Positions 25,551-34,535 of a stretch of 57,825 nucleotides of DNA are shown one piece after another (within the stretch, counting starts at the first letter, position 1; each line of letters opens with the position of its first letter). The DNA is from Timburyella sp030842085 (GTDB lineage Bacteria > Bacillota > Clostridia > Oscillospirales > Acutalibacteraceae), in contig JAUUSE010000005.1 of assembly GCA_030842085.1 (NCBI GenBank), positions 1 to 57,825 of the forward strand, read 5' to 3'. The translations under genes were made by a program, and so were the position numbers. The notes under the pieces are model-generated. The model saw nothing but the letters and a program-made list of their open reading frames with translations. It ran no database searches and was not told where the DNA came from.

Positions 25551-26668
25551 TAGTCGTCTACCGCTATGTCTATATTGATTTTAGGCTTTGGCGCGTCTTT
25601 TTCCTTTTTTTCGGCCGGCGCTTCTGTCTCAGATACGACCGGCTCAACCTTTGCAGCGCCCGCTTTATGCTGCGCCTTTGCCGAAGCTTCGGCTAATTTC
25701 GCGCGAATCTTAGCGTCTACCTCAGCTGCGACCTCAGGGTTGTCCCTGAAATATATCTTCGCATTGTCGCGGCCCTGACCCAGACGTATATCGCCGTAAG
25801 AGAACCACGCGCCGCTTTTCTGCACCACATCAGTCGCTACGCCCAAGTCGACAAGCTCGCCTTCCTTAGATATTCCCTCGCCGTACATTATGTCGAACTC
25901 CGCCGTTTTAAAGGGCGGCGCCACCTTATTCTTTACCACTTTTGCACGTGTGCGGGAGCCTATCATCTCTCCGCCGCTTTTCAGCGTGTCGGCGCGGCGT
26001 ATGTCTATGCGAACAGACGAGTAAAACTTTAATGCGCGACCGCCCGGCGTTACCTCCGGATTGCCGTATACAACACCGACCTTCTCTCTTAACTGGTTTA
26101 TGAATATAGCCACGCAGTTTGATTTTGATATTGCACCTGCAAGCTTGCGCAGCGCCTGCGACATAAGCCTTGCCTGAAGACCTACATGAGAATCGCCCAT
26201 TTCGCCCTCTATTTCAGCCCTCGGCACCAACGCCGCAACCGAGTCGACTACCACAACGTCTATGGCATTTGACCGTACAAGCGCTTCGGCTATCTCCAGC
26301 GCCTGCTCGCCGGTATCCGGCTGCGAGACCAGCAGAGAATCTATGTCAACACCCAAGGCCGAGGCGTACACAGGGTCGAGCGCGTGCTCAACGTCTATAA
26401 ACGCCGCCTCACCGCCGTTTTTCTGCGCCTGTGCAACTATGTGCAGCGCCACCGTCGTTTTACCTGATGATTCAGGCCCATATATCTCTACTATTCTACC
26501 GCGCGGGACGCCGCCTATGCCCAGCGCCATGTCCAGCGCTATTGAGCCGGTTGATATGCTCTCAACATTCATGCTCGCGTTCTGGCCGAGCTTCATTACC
26601 GCACCCTTGCCAAACTGCTTTTCTATGTGTGCAAGCGCCGTCTCAAGCGCCTTACTTTTATCCGACAT
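25550..26668 (-). CDS. recA: Recombinase RecA
   Basis: A 372-residue strand-exchange ATPase for recombination and SOS induction. Walker A GPESSGKTT is at 64-72; VVVVDSVAALVPRAEIEG (Walker B and L1) and NQLREKVGVVYGNPEVTPGG (L2) follow. The C-terminal ~40 residues are Lys/Ala/Glu-rich, as is usual. ATG 26668 is chosen since AGAGGGA precedes it; a longer in-frame start lies in the promoter region. A consensus promoter overlaps the end of prmC. I see no LexA box of the Firmicute type in this promoter. Confidence 0.98.
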   Translation of the reverse strand: MSDKSKALETALAHIEKQFGKGAVMKLGQNASMNVESISTGSIALDMALGIGGVPRGRIVEIYGPESSGKTTVALHIVAQAQKNGGEAAFIDVEHALDPVYASALGVDIDSLLVSQPDTGEQALEIAEALVRSNAIDVVVVDSVAALVPRAEIEGEMGDSHVGLQARLMSQALRKLAGAISKSNCVAIFINQLREKVGVVYGNPEVTPGGRALKFYSSVRIDIRRADTLKSGGEMIGSRTRAKVVKNKVAPPFKTAEFDIMYGEGISKEGELVDLGVATDVVQKSGAWFSYGDIRLGQGRDNAKIYFRDNPEVAAEVDAKIRAKLAEASAKAQHKAGAAKVEPVVSETEAPAEKKEKDAPKPKINIDIAVDD

Positions 26669-26688
26669 ATTTCCCTCTTTTCCCCTGT

Positions 26689-26703
26689 AAAACAGGATGT
26701 TTT
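26689..26703. promoter_or_regulatory. Small palindrome in the recA leader
   Basis: AAAACA-GGA-TGTTTT lies between the -10 and the ribosome binding site of recA. It could be an operator or chance in AT-rich DNA. Confidence 0.3.
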
Positions 26704-26713
26704 TTGCTCTCAT

Positions 26714-26742
26714 ATTATACTATAGCAATAGCTTATTATCAA
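26714..26742 (-). promoter_or_regulatory. Sigma-A promoter of recA
   Basis: TTGATA (26737-26742), 17 bases, TATAAT (26714-26719) on the minus strand. The -35 overlaps the prmC stop codon. Confidence 0.85.
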
Positions 26743-27596
26743 CTTTCCCGAGACATTAGTGTACCATAAACGACTCTGTCAATACCCGCATAATCTGCTA
26801 TGCATGATATATCGCCAAAGCCGCAGCTTTTCAGCATATCACTCACTAAGTCCGCCTGATTTATTCCAACCTCAAACGCCAAAATTCCGCCAGGACGCAG
26901 AAGTCGGCCGTAATTTTTGCATATAGAACGGTAAAAATCCAGTCCATCTTCGCCGCCGTCTAAAGCGCTTTCCGGCTCGTGCTGAACCTCGCGCTGAAGC
27001 GATGAAATATCGCCTGACGGAATATATGGCGGATTTGACGCTATTATGTCAAAATCTCCACCAAGTTCTTTAGGCGGGAAGTAGAGCGCATCGGCTCTAA
27101 CAACATCTACTTTTACATCGTTTATTTCAGCGTTGCGCTTTGTTATTTTAAGCGGAACGTCATATAAATCCGCCGCAAAAATTCTGGCTGATTTTAGCTG
27201 TTTTGCCGCCGACACCGCTATGCATCCGCTGCCGCAGCAAAGGTCAAGTATTTTTGCCTGCTCTGTCTGCGATGCTTTATTTACCACCAGCTCCGCAAGC
27301 AGCTCTGTCTCCGGTCGCGGAATGAGTACGCCTGGACACACTTCTATCCTTAAGCCGTAAAATTCCCACCAGCCGAGTATGTACTGAAGCGGTTCACCGT
27401 CGGTGCGCCTCTTTACTGCAGATATGATTTTTTCCTCTATATCCGTCTCAAACTCTGCTTCTGGCTTTAAAATTATATCTGCACCGCTTAGGCCGGTATA
27501 TTCCATTACTATAAGCCGCGCTTCACGCTTATATGCTTCTATGCCTGCAGCCTTAAGCCTTGCCTCTGATATATCACGAATTTGACGCAAGGTCAT
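26739..27596 (-). CDS. prmC: Peptide chain release factor N5-glutamine methyltransferase
   Basis: A 285-residue SAM-dependent enzyme that methylates the GGQ glutamine of release factors. The SAM site LDLCCGSGC (~117-125) and the catalytic SNPPYIPSGDI with Asn188-Tyr191 are clear, after the helical N-terminal domain. It overlaps the end of the DUF1385 gene by 23 bases, which suggests coupling. prfA, its usual neighbour, is not in the window. Confidence 0.96.
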   Translation of the reverse strand: MTLRQIRDISEARLKAAGIEAYKREARLIVMEYTGLSGADIILKPEAEFETDIEEKIISAVKRRTDGEPLQYILGWWEFYGLRIEVCPGVLIPRPETELLAELVVNKASQTEQAKILDLCCGSGCIAVSAAKQLKSARIFAADLYDVPLKITKRNAEINDVKVDVVRADALYFPPKELGGDFDIIASNPPYIPSGDISSLQREVQHEPESALDGGEDGLDFYRSICKNYGRLLRPGGILAFEVGINQADLVSDMLKSCGFGDISCIADYAGIDRVVYGTLMSRES

Positions 27597-28596
27597 TTGT
27601 CTTTAGTCCTTTATTGCTGACAATGTCTATTATATCGCTGTCGTCTCCCGGCAGCACTTCCTTAAGCGCTTGGATTGCCACCTCTATCATACTGTCGTCC
27701 GGCTCTTTTGTCGTTAGACGCTGCATCCACATGCCCGGCGCAGATATTATTCGAGTAAGTCGGTTGTCGTATTTGCCGCAAATTTTGATAAGCTCATAGC
27801 CAAGCCCACATATTATCGGCACGAGCAGAATTTTTATTATTACCCAGAATATGCGCATTTTCGGCATCAGCAGCTCGTCAAAGGCTATGCCTAAAATGCT
27901 TGATACAATTATTCCTACCAGCAGCATAAGTATCATAAACGAAGTGCCGCAGCGCGGATGAAACCGCTTATATTTGCGCACATTCTCCACCGTAAGCTCT
28001 TCGCCGTTCTCATAGCAAAAAATGGTCTTGTGCTCAGCTCCGTGATACATAAACATCCTTTTTATGTCTTTCATAGTGGCAATAAGAGCTATATATCCCA
28101 CAAAAATGCCTATTTTAAGCACGCCCTCAAAAAGCGTCTTAAATCCTGTTATAGCTAAGTTTGTACGCTCGTTTATAAAATCGAACAAAAGGGACGGCAG
28201 ATATGCAAACAGTGCAACAGCAATAACAACGCCGATTATCGCCGCGACCACCATCAGCACCGACATAACCGGCGCAGGTACGCCGCCTTTCTTGTCGCTT
28301 TCCTTTTCCTTATCTTTCTCCGTTTCTTCATCAAGAGATTTATCCGCAGATATCATAAGCGCCTTGTAGCCAAGCTTCAACGACTCTATCAAATTTACTA
28401 TACCGCGTATTAGCGGCCAGCCAAGTATTTTTACCTTGTCCTTTATACGATGGTCCTCAATAATATCAGTAGTTATGCTGCCGTCGGCCGTACGGCAGCA
28501 TACCGACGTCTTTTTCGGACCCCTCATCATTATTCCTTCAATAAGCGCCTGCCCGCCTATAGATGTGCGCCTGCAGGCGCTGTTTTCATTCTGCAT
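27574..28596 (-). CDS. DUF1385 membrane protein (YqhQ-like)
   Basis: A 340-residue membrane protein of the DUF1385 family. The typical start GGQALIEGIMMRGP (14-27) is followed by a charged insert, helices near 110-130 and 150-170, and the conserved HGAEHKTIFCYENGEEL segment and RFHPRCGTSF. Function is unknown. It commonly sits beside prmC in Clostridia, as here, and starts only 12 bases after the histidine kinase ends. Confidence 0.9.
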   Translation of the reverse strand: MQNENSACRRTSIGGQALIEGIMMRGPKKTSVCCRTADGSITTDIIEDHRIKDKVKILGWPLIRGIVNLIESLKLGYKALMISADKSLDEETEKDKEKESDKKGGVPAPVMSVLMVVAAIIGVVIAVALFAYLPSLLFDFINERTNLAITGFKTLFEGVLKIGIFVGYIALIATMKDIKRMFMYHGAEHKTIFCYENGEELTVENVRKYKRFHPRCGTSFMILMLLVGIIVSSILGIAFDELLMPKMRIFWVIIKILLVPIICGLGYELIKICGKYDNRLTRIISAPGMWMQRLTTKEPDDSMIEVAIQALKEVLPGDDSDIIDIVSNKGLKTNDLASNS

Positions 28597-28607
28597 ATAC
28601 TATGCTC

Positions 28608-30035
28608 CTAACTTTGACTTTCTGTCTCTTCCTTCTCCGGCTCTGCCGGAAGCATTATTGTTACCGTAGTGCCCTTGCCCTCTTCACTTTCCAGCGCCAT
28701 CAGGCCGTTGTGCTTTCGCACTATCTCATCAGCTACTGCAAGGCCCACACCTGAGCCCCTTACGCTGTTCGACGCTTTATAAAAACGCTCCTTTACCTTG
28801 TCAAGCTCCGTCTCGGGAATTCCACAGCCATTGTCAGAAAACGCTATTTTTATATAGCCATCGCTGTATTCCGCCGAGACCTCTACTTTTCCGCCAGGCT
28901 CAGTATATTTAAGCGCATTGTCAAGTATATTTATAAATACCTGCTTTAACCTGTTGCCGTCGCCCAATACCAGCGGAAGTTGACTCGGCTCATTATATAT
29001 AAGCTGCTTGCCGCCGCTTTTTGCCGTCTCTTCATATATTATAACAGCCTCTGCAAGCTCTGCCAATATGTCTATCTTTTCCATTTTAAAAGACATCTGC
29101 CCGCTCTGCAGCCTGGATAAGTCAAGCATTTCCTCTACAAGTGCTGACAGACGCTCTGACTCAGACATTATTACGTCCATGCCCTTTTCTACAAGCCCCT
29201 TATCCTCGCCGGCGGCGCTTTTAATAGTTTCGCTCCAGCCTTTTATCGCCGTCAGAGGTGTGCGCAGCTCGTGCGACACAGATGATATAAAGTCATTCTT
29301 TATCTTCTCCGTCGATTTAAGCTCGCCTGCCATGAAGTTTATCGTGTCGCATAGCTCGCCTATCTCATCGTTCTGCGATACTTCTATTTTAGCGTCAAAA
29401 TCGCCCAGTGCAATTCTTCGCGCTACAAGGCCGACCTCTTTTATCGGCTTTACTATAGTGCCTACAAAATAAAATCCCAAAAACACCGTAAATAATACAA
29501 AAAGCGCACCTACGGCGACAGTTGCTATTACCGCAATAAAAATTTGATGGTCTACCTGCTCAAGAGACGCTACGCACCTTACCGCGCCTATTATCTCCCC
29601 TTGTGTTTTAACAGTATTAGTAAACGCCATTATCTTTTCGCCGGCAGAATTTTTACCTACATACTTAAATGCTGTTTCCGCTTTTGACGCGCTTTCATAT
29701 TCACTTTTTATTGAGCTGTCGTCAATATAGCCCGATGTGCTTACAAATATATTGCCTTCAGTGCTTATAAACTGAACCTCCATTTTCGACTTCTCTGTAT
29801 ATTCGCTTACAAACTTATAGGCATTTTCCATATATTCGTCTGTTGACGAGCTGCTGTATTTACTCAGTATATTCTCCAATGTGTCGTTCATATATCTGTC
29901 CACTGTATTGTAGTAATAATTGCTGAGAAGCAGAGACAGTAATAATATAAATATAAACACGATGGATAATACCACTATAAGCACATTTACAAGCCAGCGC
30001 TTTGTTATTCCGTTTAATTTTACTTTCAAGCTCAT
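28608..30035 (-). CDS. Sensor histidine kinase (HAMP, HisKA, HATPase)
   Basis: A 475-residue membrane kinase. TM1 (~15-37), an outside sensor region of about 125 residues and TM2 (~165-192) are followed by HAMP. The phosphorylation site SSVSHELRTPL has His255. ATP-binding boxes are FINILDNALKYTEPGG, FSDNGCGIPE and GSGVGLAV. ATG 30035 is chosen because GGGGGAT lies before it. It should phosphorylate the response regulator encoded 33 bases upstream. Its signal is unknown, but the lipoprotein two genes upstream may belong to the same sensing unit. Confidence 0.93.
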   Translation of the reverse strand: MSLKVKLNGITKRWLVNVLIVVLSIVFIFILLLSLLLSNYYYNTVDRYMNDTLENILSKYSSSSTDEYMENAYKFVSEYTEKSKMEVQFISTEGNIFVSTSGYIDDSSIKSEYESASKAETAFKYVGKNSAGEKIMAFTNTVKTQGEIIGAVRCVASLEQVDHQIFIAVIATVAVGALFVLFTVFLGFYFVGTIVKPIKEVGLVARRIALGDFDAKIEVSQNDEIGELCDTINFMAGELKSTEKIKNDFISSVSHELRTPLTAIKGWSETIKSAAGEDKGLVEKGMDVIMSESERLSALVEEMLDLSRLQSGQMSFKMEKIDILAELAEAVIIYEETAKSGGKQLIYNEPSQLPLVLGDGNRLKQVFINILDNALKYTEPGGKVEVSAEYSDGYIKIAFSDNGCGIPETELDKVKERFYKASNSVRGSGVGLAVADEIVRKHNGLMALESEEGKGTTVTIMLPAEPEKEETESQS

Positions 30036-30068
30036 GCCAATCCCCCGGATGCGCATTACATTCTTATA

Positions 30069-30779
30069 TCAGTTAACAGCCCATTTATAGCCTATTCCCC
30101 ATACCGTTATTATATATCTCGGCGATGACGGCTCATCTTCTATTTTTATCCTCAGCCTTCGTATATTTACGTCTACTATCTTTTCTTCACCAAAAAATGC
30201 GTCGCCCCACACTCTGTTTAATATATCCGTTCTTGACAACGCTACGCCGGGATGAGTGAAGAAGAACTCCATAATTTGAAATTCTACCTGTGTAAGCTCT
30301 ATTGGCACACCATTTTTCAGCAGCATACGGCGGCGTATGTTAAGTGTAAACTCGCCTAATGTTATTTCTTCATCGTTTGGCACCGCCCTCATGCCTGATT
30401 CTAACATTTCTACTCGGCGGTTTAATGAATCGACCCTTGCAACAAGCTCCGACGGTGAAAACGGCTTTGTTATGTAATCATCCGCTCCAAGCATGAGGCC
30501 GCTTACCTTGTCCATCTCCTGTGTCCGAGCCGTTAGCATTATTATTCCTATTTTATTGCTGCGCTTGCGGATTTCCTTACATACCGCTAAGCCATCAATA
30601 CTTCCCGGCATCATTATGTCAAGTATTGCTATGTCAAAATTGCCGCCCTGCTCGTTAAATATTCGCATAGCCTCTTCACCATTTTCGGCCTCTACCGTCT
30701 CATATCCGCCACGCTTCAGGTTTATAACTATAAATTCTCTTATTACTGTTTCGTCCTCTGCTACAAGTACCCTTCTCAT
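30069..30779 (-). CDS. OmpR-family response regulator
   Basis: A 236-residue regulator. The receiver has the acidic pocket (AEDE near residue 8-10), the phosphate acceptor Asp54 in AILDIMMPG, and Lys in ITKPFSP. The C-terminal winged helix includes ELTQVEFQIMEFF and VDVNIRRLRIKIE. ATG 30779 is preceded by AAAGGAGG; a TTG two codons earlier is too near that site. It pairs with the kinase downstream. Confidence 0.95.
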   Translation of the reverse strand: MRRVLVAEDETVIREFIVINLKRGGYETVEAENGEEAMRIFNEQGGNFDIAILDIMMPGSIDGLAVCKEIRKRSNKIGIIMLTARTQEMDKVSGLMLGADDYITKPFSPSELVARVDSLNRRVEMLESGMRAVPNDEEITLGEFTLNIRRRMLLKNGVPIELTQVEFQIMEFFFTHPGVALSRTDILNRVWGDAFFGEEKIVDVNIRRLRIKIEDEPSSPRYIITVWGIGYKWAVN

Positions 30780-30798
30780 CTGCAATTCCTCCTTTGCT

Positions 30799-32190
30799 TT
30801 ATTTTAGCTTGAAGCCGTTTACCAACTGCTCCTCACTTATTGAATATTTATTCTCCGTTTCAAGAATTCTTGCTAAATATACCTTTCCGTATTTTGTGCC
30901 AAGCCTTATGTACTGAGAACTTGCATTGCTACTTGTATCCCAGCTCTGCTGTGATATCATGCGTATTTCCAGTAAATCAACGCCCTTTCTGTTGGAACTG
31001 TTATCCCATAGCGAAAATGTTATTGTATTGTTATAATGTGTTACCGTTATATTGTTATCGTCAATCCAACTGTCCGGAAATGTCATGGAAAATTTATATT
31101 CATCATCTGTATACACTGTCATTACATCCATAAAGCTTCCATCACTGTACAGCTTCATCCACTGCGTCGCATATACAGTTTCTTCCAGCCGCGAACCCGA
31201 CAGAGCCAAGTCGTTCGGTATTTCTATGCTGCCGTCGCTGTTTATGTCCTTAGAAGTCTTACCATACTTTCTTAGTGTCAAATCGTTTGAACTCGTCTTT
31301 GTATCGTACATTGGTGCTACAAGCGTTTTTGTACTTTCATCGAAATATATTATCTCAGTTATATATTCTTCATTTTTTACTGCGTCAAAATACATCGCGC
31401 TGGCTGTCATTATTTCAGGGCTGGTGTTGGCCACCACTTCATTATAAACTGAAGAAACCGCACTGTATTCTATTATGCCAGCTCCAGAATAATGATAATC
31501 TGATGCACTTCTGTCTATTTCTGCGCTGTATATCTCATTTCTTATAAGGACGCTGTCATTATCAAAATTACACATCACCGCTAAGCGCTTTACTGCAAGA
31601 TTGTCTCTATATTCATCACACAATATAACAATTTCTTCTTCACTGTCATTATCCATGTTGTTGCATGCAAAATCTACATATGAATTCTGCATCTGGCACT
31701 GTATATACCCACCACTGTATGACAGTACTTCTATGCTGCGCGAGCTGTCAACCGAATTTATAAAGCCAATTACTATACTTTTTTTATATGTACCAGACAA
31801 ATCAGCAAATATAACCTTGTCTATATCCGTACCGCTGGTGCTGTAATCGGCTACTGATTTCCATTTGTTTTTTTCCTTTTTTAAAAGATTTACATGCAAT
31901 ATGTAATTTTCTTTCTTAAGCTTATAAAAAACAAATGCTTCAGACTGACCATCGGCATCTATATCATTCATTACGTAAGCCGAAGTGTAATCTCCCGTTC
32001 TTGGAAATATAAGACTGTAGTCATTGCCTACATATTTAGAAAATGCTTTCAATATATCTGCTAATTCTCCCGTTGGACTGGGTGCTTTTATCAGCGATTC
32101 AGGATCGGCGCTGACTACAGAGCAGGAGGTAGATAATACGGAAATGAACATTATACAAATAATTGCAAATATCCGTCTAACTGTATTCAT
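30799..32190 (-). CDS. Secreted lipoprotein with VCBS/FG-GAP-like repeats
   Basis: A 463-residue lipoprotein with signal peptide and lipobox LSTSC (Cys23). Segments such as MNDIDADGQSEAFVFY and NNMDNDSEEEIVIL have the Asp/Asn-rich pattern of VCBS/FG-GAP repeats, which often bind calcium and build beta propellers. The C-terminal ~110 residues (TFPDSWIDDNNITV) look like a separate beta domain. The function is unknown. It stands between mreB (31 bases) and the response regulator (19 bases) on one strand, which suggests a link between the cell surface and this two-component pair. Confidence 0.82.
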   Translation of the reverse strand: MNTVRRIFAIICIMFISVLSTSCSVVSADPESLIKAPSPTGELADILKAFSKYVGNDYSLIFPRTGDYTSAYVMNDIDADGQSEAFVFYKLKKENYILHVNLLKKEKNKWKSVADYSTSGTDIDKVIFADLSGTYKKSIVIGFINSVDSSRSIEVLSYSGGYIQCQMQNSYVDFACNNMDNDSEEEIVILCDEYRDNLAVKRLAVMCNFDNDSVLIRNEIYSAEIDRSASDYHYSGAGIIEYSAVSSVYNEVVANTSPEIMTASAMYFDAVKNEEYITEIIYFDESTKTLVAPMYDTKTSSNDLTLRKYGKTSKDINSDGSIEIPNDLALSGSRLEETVYATQWMKLYSDGSFMDVMTVYTDDEYKFSMTFPDSWIDDNNITVTHYNNTITFSLWDNSSNRKGVDLLEIRMISQQSWDTSSNASSQYIRLGTKYGKVYLARILETENKYSISEEQLVNGFKLK

Positions 32191-32221
32191 TTCATAACCT
32201 CCTTAACTACATAGCATTTCC

Positions 32222-33244
32222 TTATTCTATAACCAAATCCTGCAAAGATCTGAACTCATAGTCGCCATTTTTCAGCAAATCAAAATTTTTAAGCGCTTTG
32301 CTTATTCCATATGCTACACACAACTTGGGGTCACCTACAAGCTGAGCTTTTATGCCTATATTGTACTCCATCAGATCTTTCATGCCGCGTATGAGTGAAC
32401 CGCCGCCGGTTAATATAAGCCCATCTTTAGCTATGTCGCCTACAAGCTCAGGCGGAGTCTTCTCCAGCACCGACTGCACAGCAGAGCATATGCTCTGCGA
32501 CACATCGCTTATAGCGTCGCATATCTCGTTCGCCGTTACCTCAAACACCTGCGGCAGGCCTGTATATAAATTTCTGCCCTTGACTATCATTGTTATTTCT
32601 ACGGGTCTGCGCACAACCGACCCTATCTGCAGTTTTATATTTTCCGCCGTGTGATAGCCCACTAAAATATTATGCTCTTTACGTATGTGGTTCACAATAG
32701 CCTCATTAAAATCGCCGCTGGCTATTCTCACTGAATCATACTGCGCTATTCCGCCCATAGACAGCACCGCAATGTCCGTGCTTCCGGCGCCGATATCCAC
32801 CACGATAGTGCCGTGCGGTTTTGTAAAGTCCACGCCTACGCCTATAGCCGCCGCAACTGGAGATTCTATTGGGCATATATTCCTTGCGCCGGCCGCCTGA
32901 AGCGCACTCATAAAAGAACGCTGCTGCACAGCCGTTATGCCGGCCGGCATGGAAAACATCACGCGCGGCTTTACTATCTTGCCGTTATATGCTTTCTTTA
33001 AAAAATATCTCAGCAGCTGCTCTGCTTCGTCGTAACTCGCAATCACGCCGCGCTGAATTGGACACACGGTCGTTATCTTGTCCGGCGTCCTGCCTATCAT
33101 TTTATATGCCTCATATCCAAACTTCAGCGGGCGTCCCGTCTCCGTCTCTATTGAAACCACCGACGGCTCGTCCAGCACTATGCTCTTTCCTACGCATATT
33201 ACCGTATTGGATGTTCCCATATCTATGCCTATATCTACGGGCAT
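32222..33244 (-). CDS. mreB: Rod-shape protein MreB/Mbl family
   Basis: A 340-residue bacterial actin that forms filaments on the membrane and guides wall synthesis. The nucleotide site is visible in DIGIDMGTSNTVI, VVDIGAGSTDIAVLS and LILTGGGSLIRG. Length fits MreB/Mbl; no mreC or mreD follows, so it is a stand-alone paralogue (Mbl/MreBH-like). It leads a run of six same-strand genes down to prmC, driven by the promoter at 33284-33312. Confidence 0.92.
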   Translation of the reverse strand: MPVDIGIDMGTSNTVICVGKSIVLDEPSVVSIETETGRPLKFGYEAYKMIGRTPDKITTVCPIQRGVIASYDEAEQLLRYFLKKAYNGKIVKPRVMFSMPAGITAVQQRSFMSALQAAGARNICPIESPVAAAIGVGVDFTKPHGTIVVDIGAGSTDIAVLSMGGIAQYDSVRIASGDFNEAIVNHIRKEHNILVGYHTAENIKLQIGSVVRRPVEITMIVKGRNLYTGLPQVFEVTANEICDAISDVSQSICSAVQSVLEKTPPELVGDIAKDGLILTGGGSLIRGMKDLMEYNIGIKAQLVGDPKLCVAYGISKALKNFDLLKNGDYEFRSLQDLVIE

Positions 33245-33283
33245 CTAAATACACCCCGTTCATCTACATATTAAACCAACTAT

Positions 33284-33312
33284 ATTATATTTCATTTGCA
33301 AGCTAATTACAA
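33284..33312 (-). promoter_or_regulatory. Promoter of the mreB operon
   Basis: TTGTAA (33307-33312), 17 bases, TATAAT (33284-33289) on the minus strand. Confidence 0.7.
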
Positions 33313-33458
33313 GCACAAAGGAATGTCTAAATTTTTAACTTTATACCTTTAATACTGCCATAAAAGCTTAAAGTATTCGCAGCAACTTCTGAAAGCAACC
33401 TGATGAGTTTGATTTAACCAATTTTATATGCTTTGCTAAAATGTCTTTATCCTTTGGC

Positions 33459-33490
33459 AAAAATCCGGCATGCCGTTATGCCGGATTTTT
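33459..33490 (-). terminator. Terminator behind the QueG-like gene
   Basis: A perfect 13-bp stem AAAAATCCGGCAT / ATGCCGGATTTTT (33459-33471, 33478-33490) with a six-base loop, 50 bases past the stop. Nothing else is recognised between 33313 and 33539. Confidence 0.88.
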
Positions 33491-33539
33491 GCGTCGGATG
33501 CTTTTACGCTCTGCTTATCATCTTAAAAAAGGTTATTTT

Positions 33540-34367
33540 TTACTCACGATTTTTTCTGGGCCTTGAAGCCGCTATTATTTCTGCGTTGCGCATTATGACC
33601 TTTTCGCCGCGCCATTCATAGGCACGTCCCACTATATCTTCTCCCGGTATATATCTTGGCCTAAACCCATTTATAAATTCCTTTATCTTTGTCGCTTGTA
33701 CCCCTCTGTTCATGGGGCATACATCCTGACATATGTCGCAGCCCCATACCGTTCCATATCTCGCAATAAGAGCTTTTTCCTCTGCGTCTAACTCGCCCTT
33801 TTTCTGCGTTATATCCGAAAGGCACATTTTCCGGTTAAATCCGCTGTCGCCTATTGCGCCGCCCGGGCAGTGAGATGCGCAGGCGCCGCATTTTAAGCAC
33901 TCTCTTATTTTTTCATGCTTATATTCTATTCCTTCAAAAACAACATCTGTTATTATTTCACCCAAGAATACGTATGAGCCATACTTTTTGGTTATTAGTA
34001 GGCCATTGTCGCCCACCGCGCCAAGCCCGCAGAAAGCCGCGGTATATACCTCCGGCAGCGGTGAATTGTCTATAAAGCAGGCTGTATGGCTGTCTGGGCA
34101 CTCAACACTAATGGCGGCAGCGCACTTTTTCAGTATTCTCATGCATACGTCATGATAATCCGGCACCGCTGAATATCGCGATATGTTTTCCGGCTTAGCT
34201 CCAGTGTTATATGGAAATGCCGCCATTAATACAGTCGCCGCCCCAGCCGGTATGCGGCGTGAAGCGGCATTATTCTGTAAATATCCAGATACATCACTAT
34301 AACGGCAGATGTCAAATAAATCTACCATCTCTGCATTCAGTATTGTTTTTATAATTTCTATATTCAT
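33540..34367 (-). CDS. Short QueG-like iron-sulfur reductase
   Basis: A 275-residue relative of epoxyqueuosine reductase QueG, which ends queuosine synthesis in tRNA. Two 4Fe-4S sites are visible: CLKCGACASHC (Cys157, 160, 163, 167) and CDICQDVC (Cys210, 213, 217) with Cys182. FIDNSPLPE carries Asp100, matching the QueG active-site Asp. It lacks the C-terminal HEAT repeats of full-length QueG (about 370 residues), which bind tRNA, so the substrate may differ. It stands alone with its own terminator. Confidence 0.8.
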   Translation of the reverse strand: MNIEIIKTILNAEMVDLFDICRYSDVSGYLQNNAASRRIPAGAATVLMAAFPYNTGAKPENISRYSAVPDYHDVCMRILKKCAAAISVECPDSHTACFIDNSPLPEVYTAAFCGLGAVGDNGLLITKKYGSYVFLGEIITDVVFEGIEYKHEKIRECLKCGACASHCPGGAIGDSGFNRKMCLSDITQKKGELDAEEKALIARYGTVWGCDICQDVCPMNRGVQATKIKEFINGFRPRYIPGEDIVGRAYEWRGEKVIMRNAEIIAASRPRKNRE

Positions 34368-34535
34368 ATTAATCGCCTTTGGCTCAAAAAGAATAAATAT
34401 AGATATATAAGGCTGTCGCCCTATTATTCCACAAATTATGCACTCACAATAATTAGCGCTGACTTACGTACACATATAATTATAATACTATTTTATAGGT
34501 GTATGTCAAGCCGGGCTCTGCTTTAAAGCCGCTGC

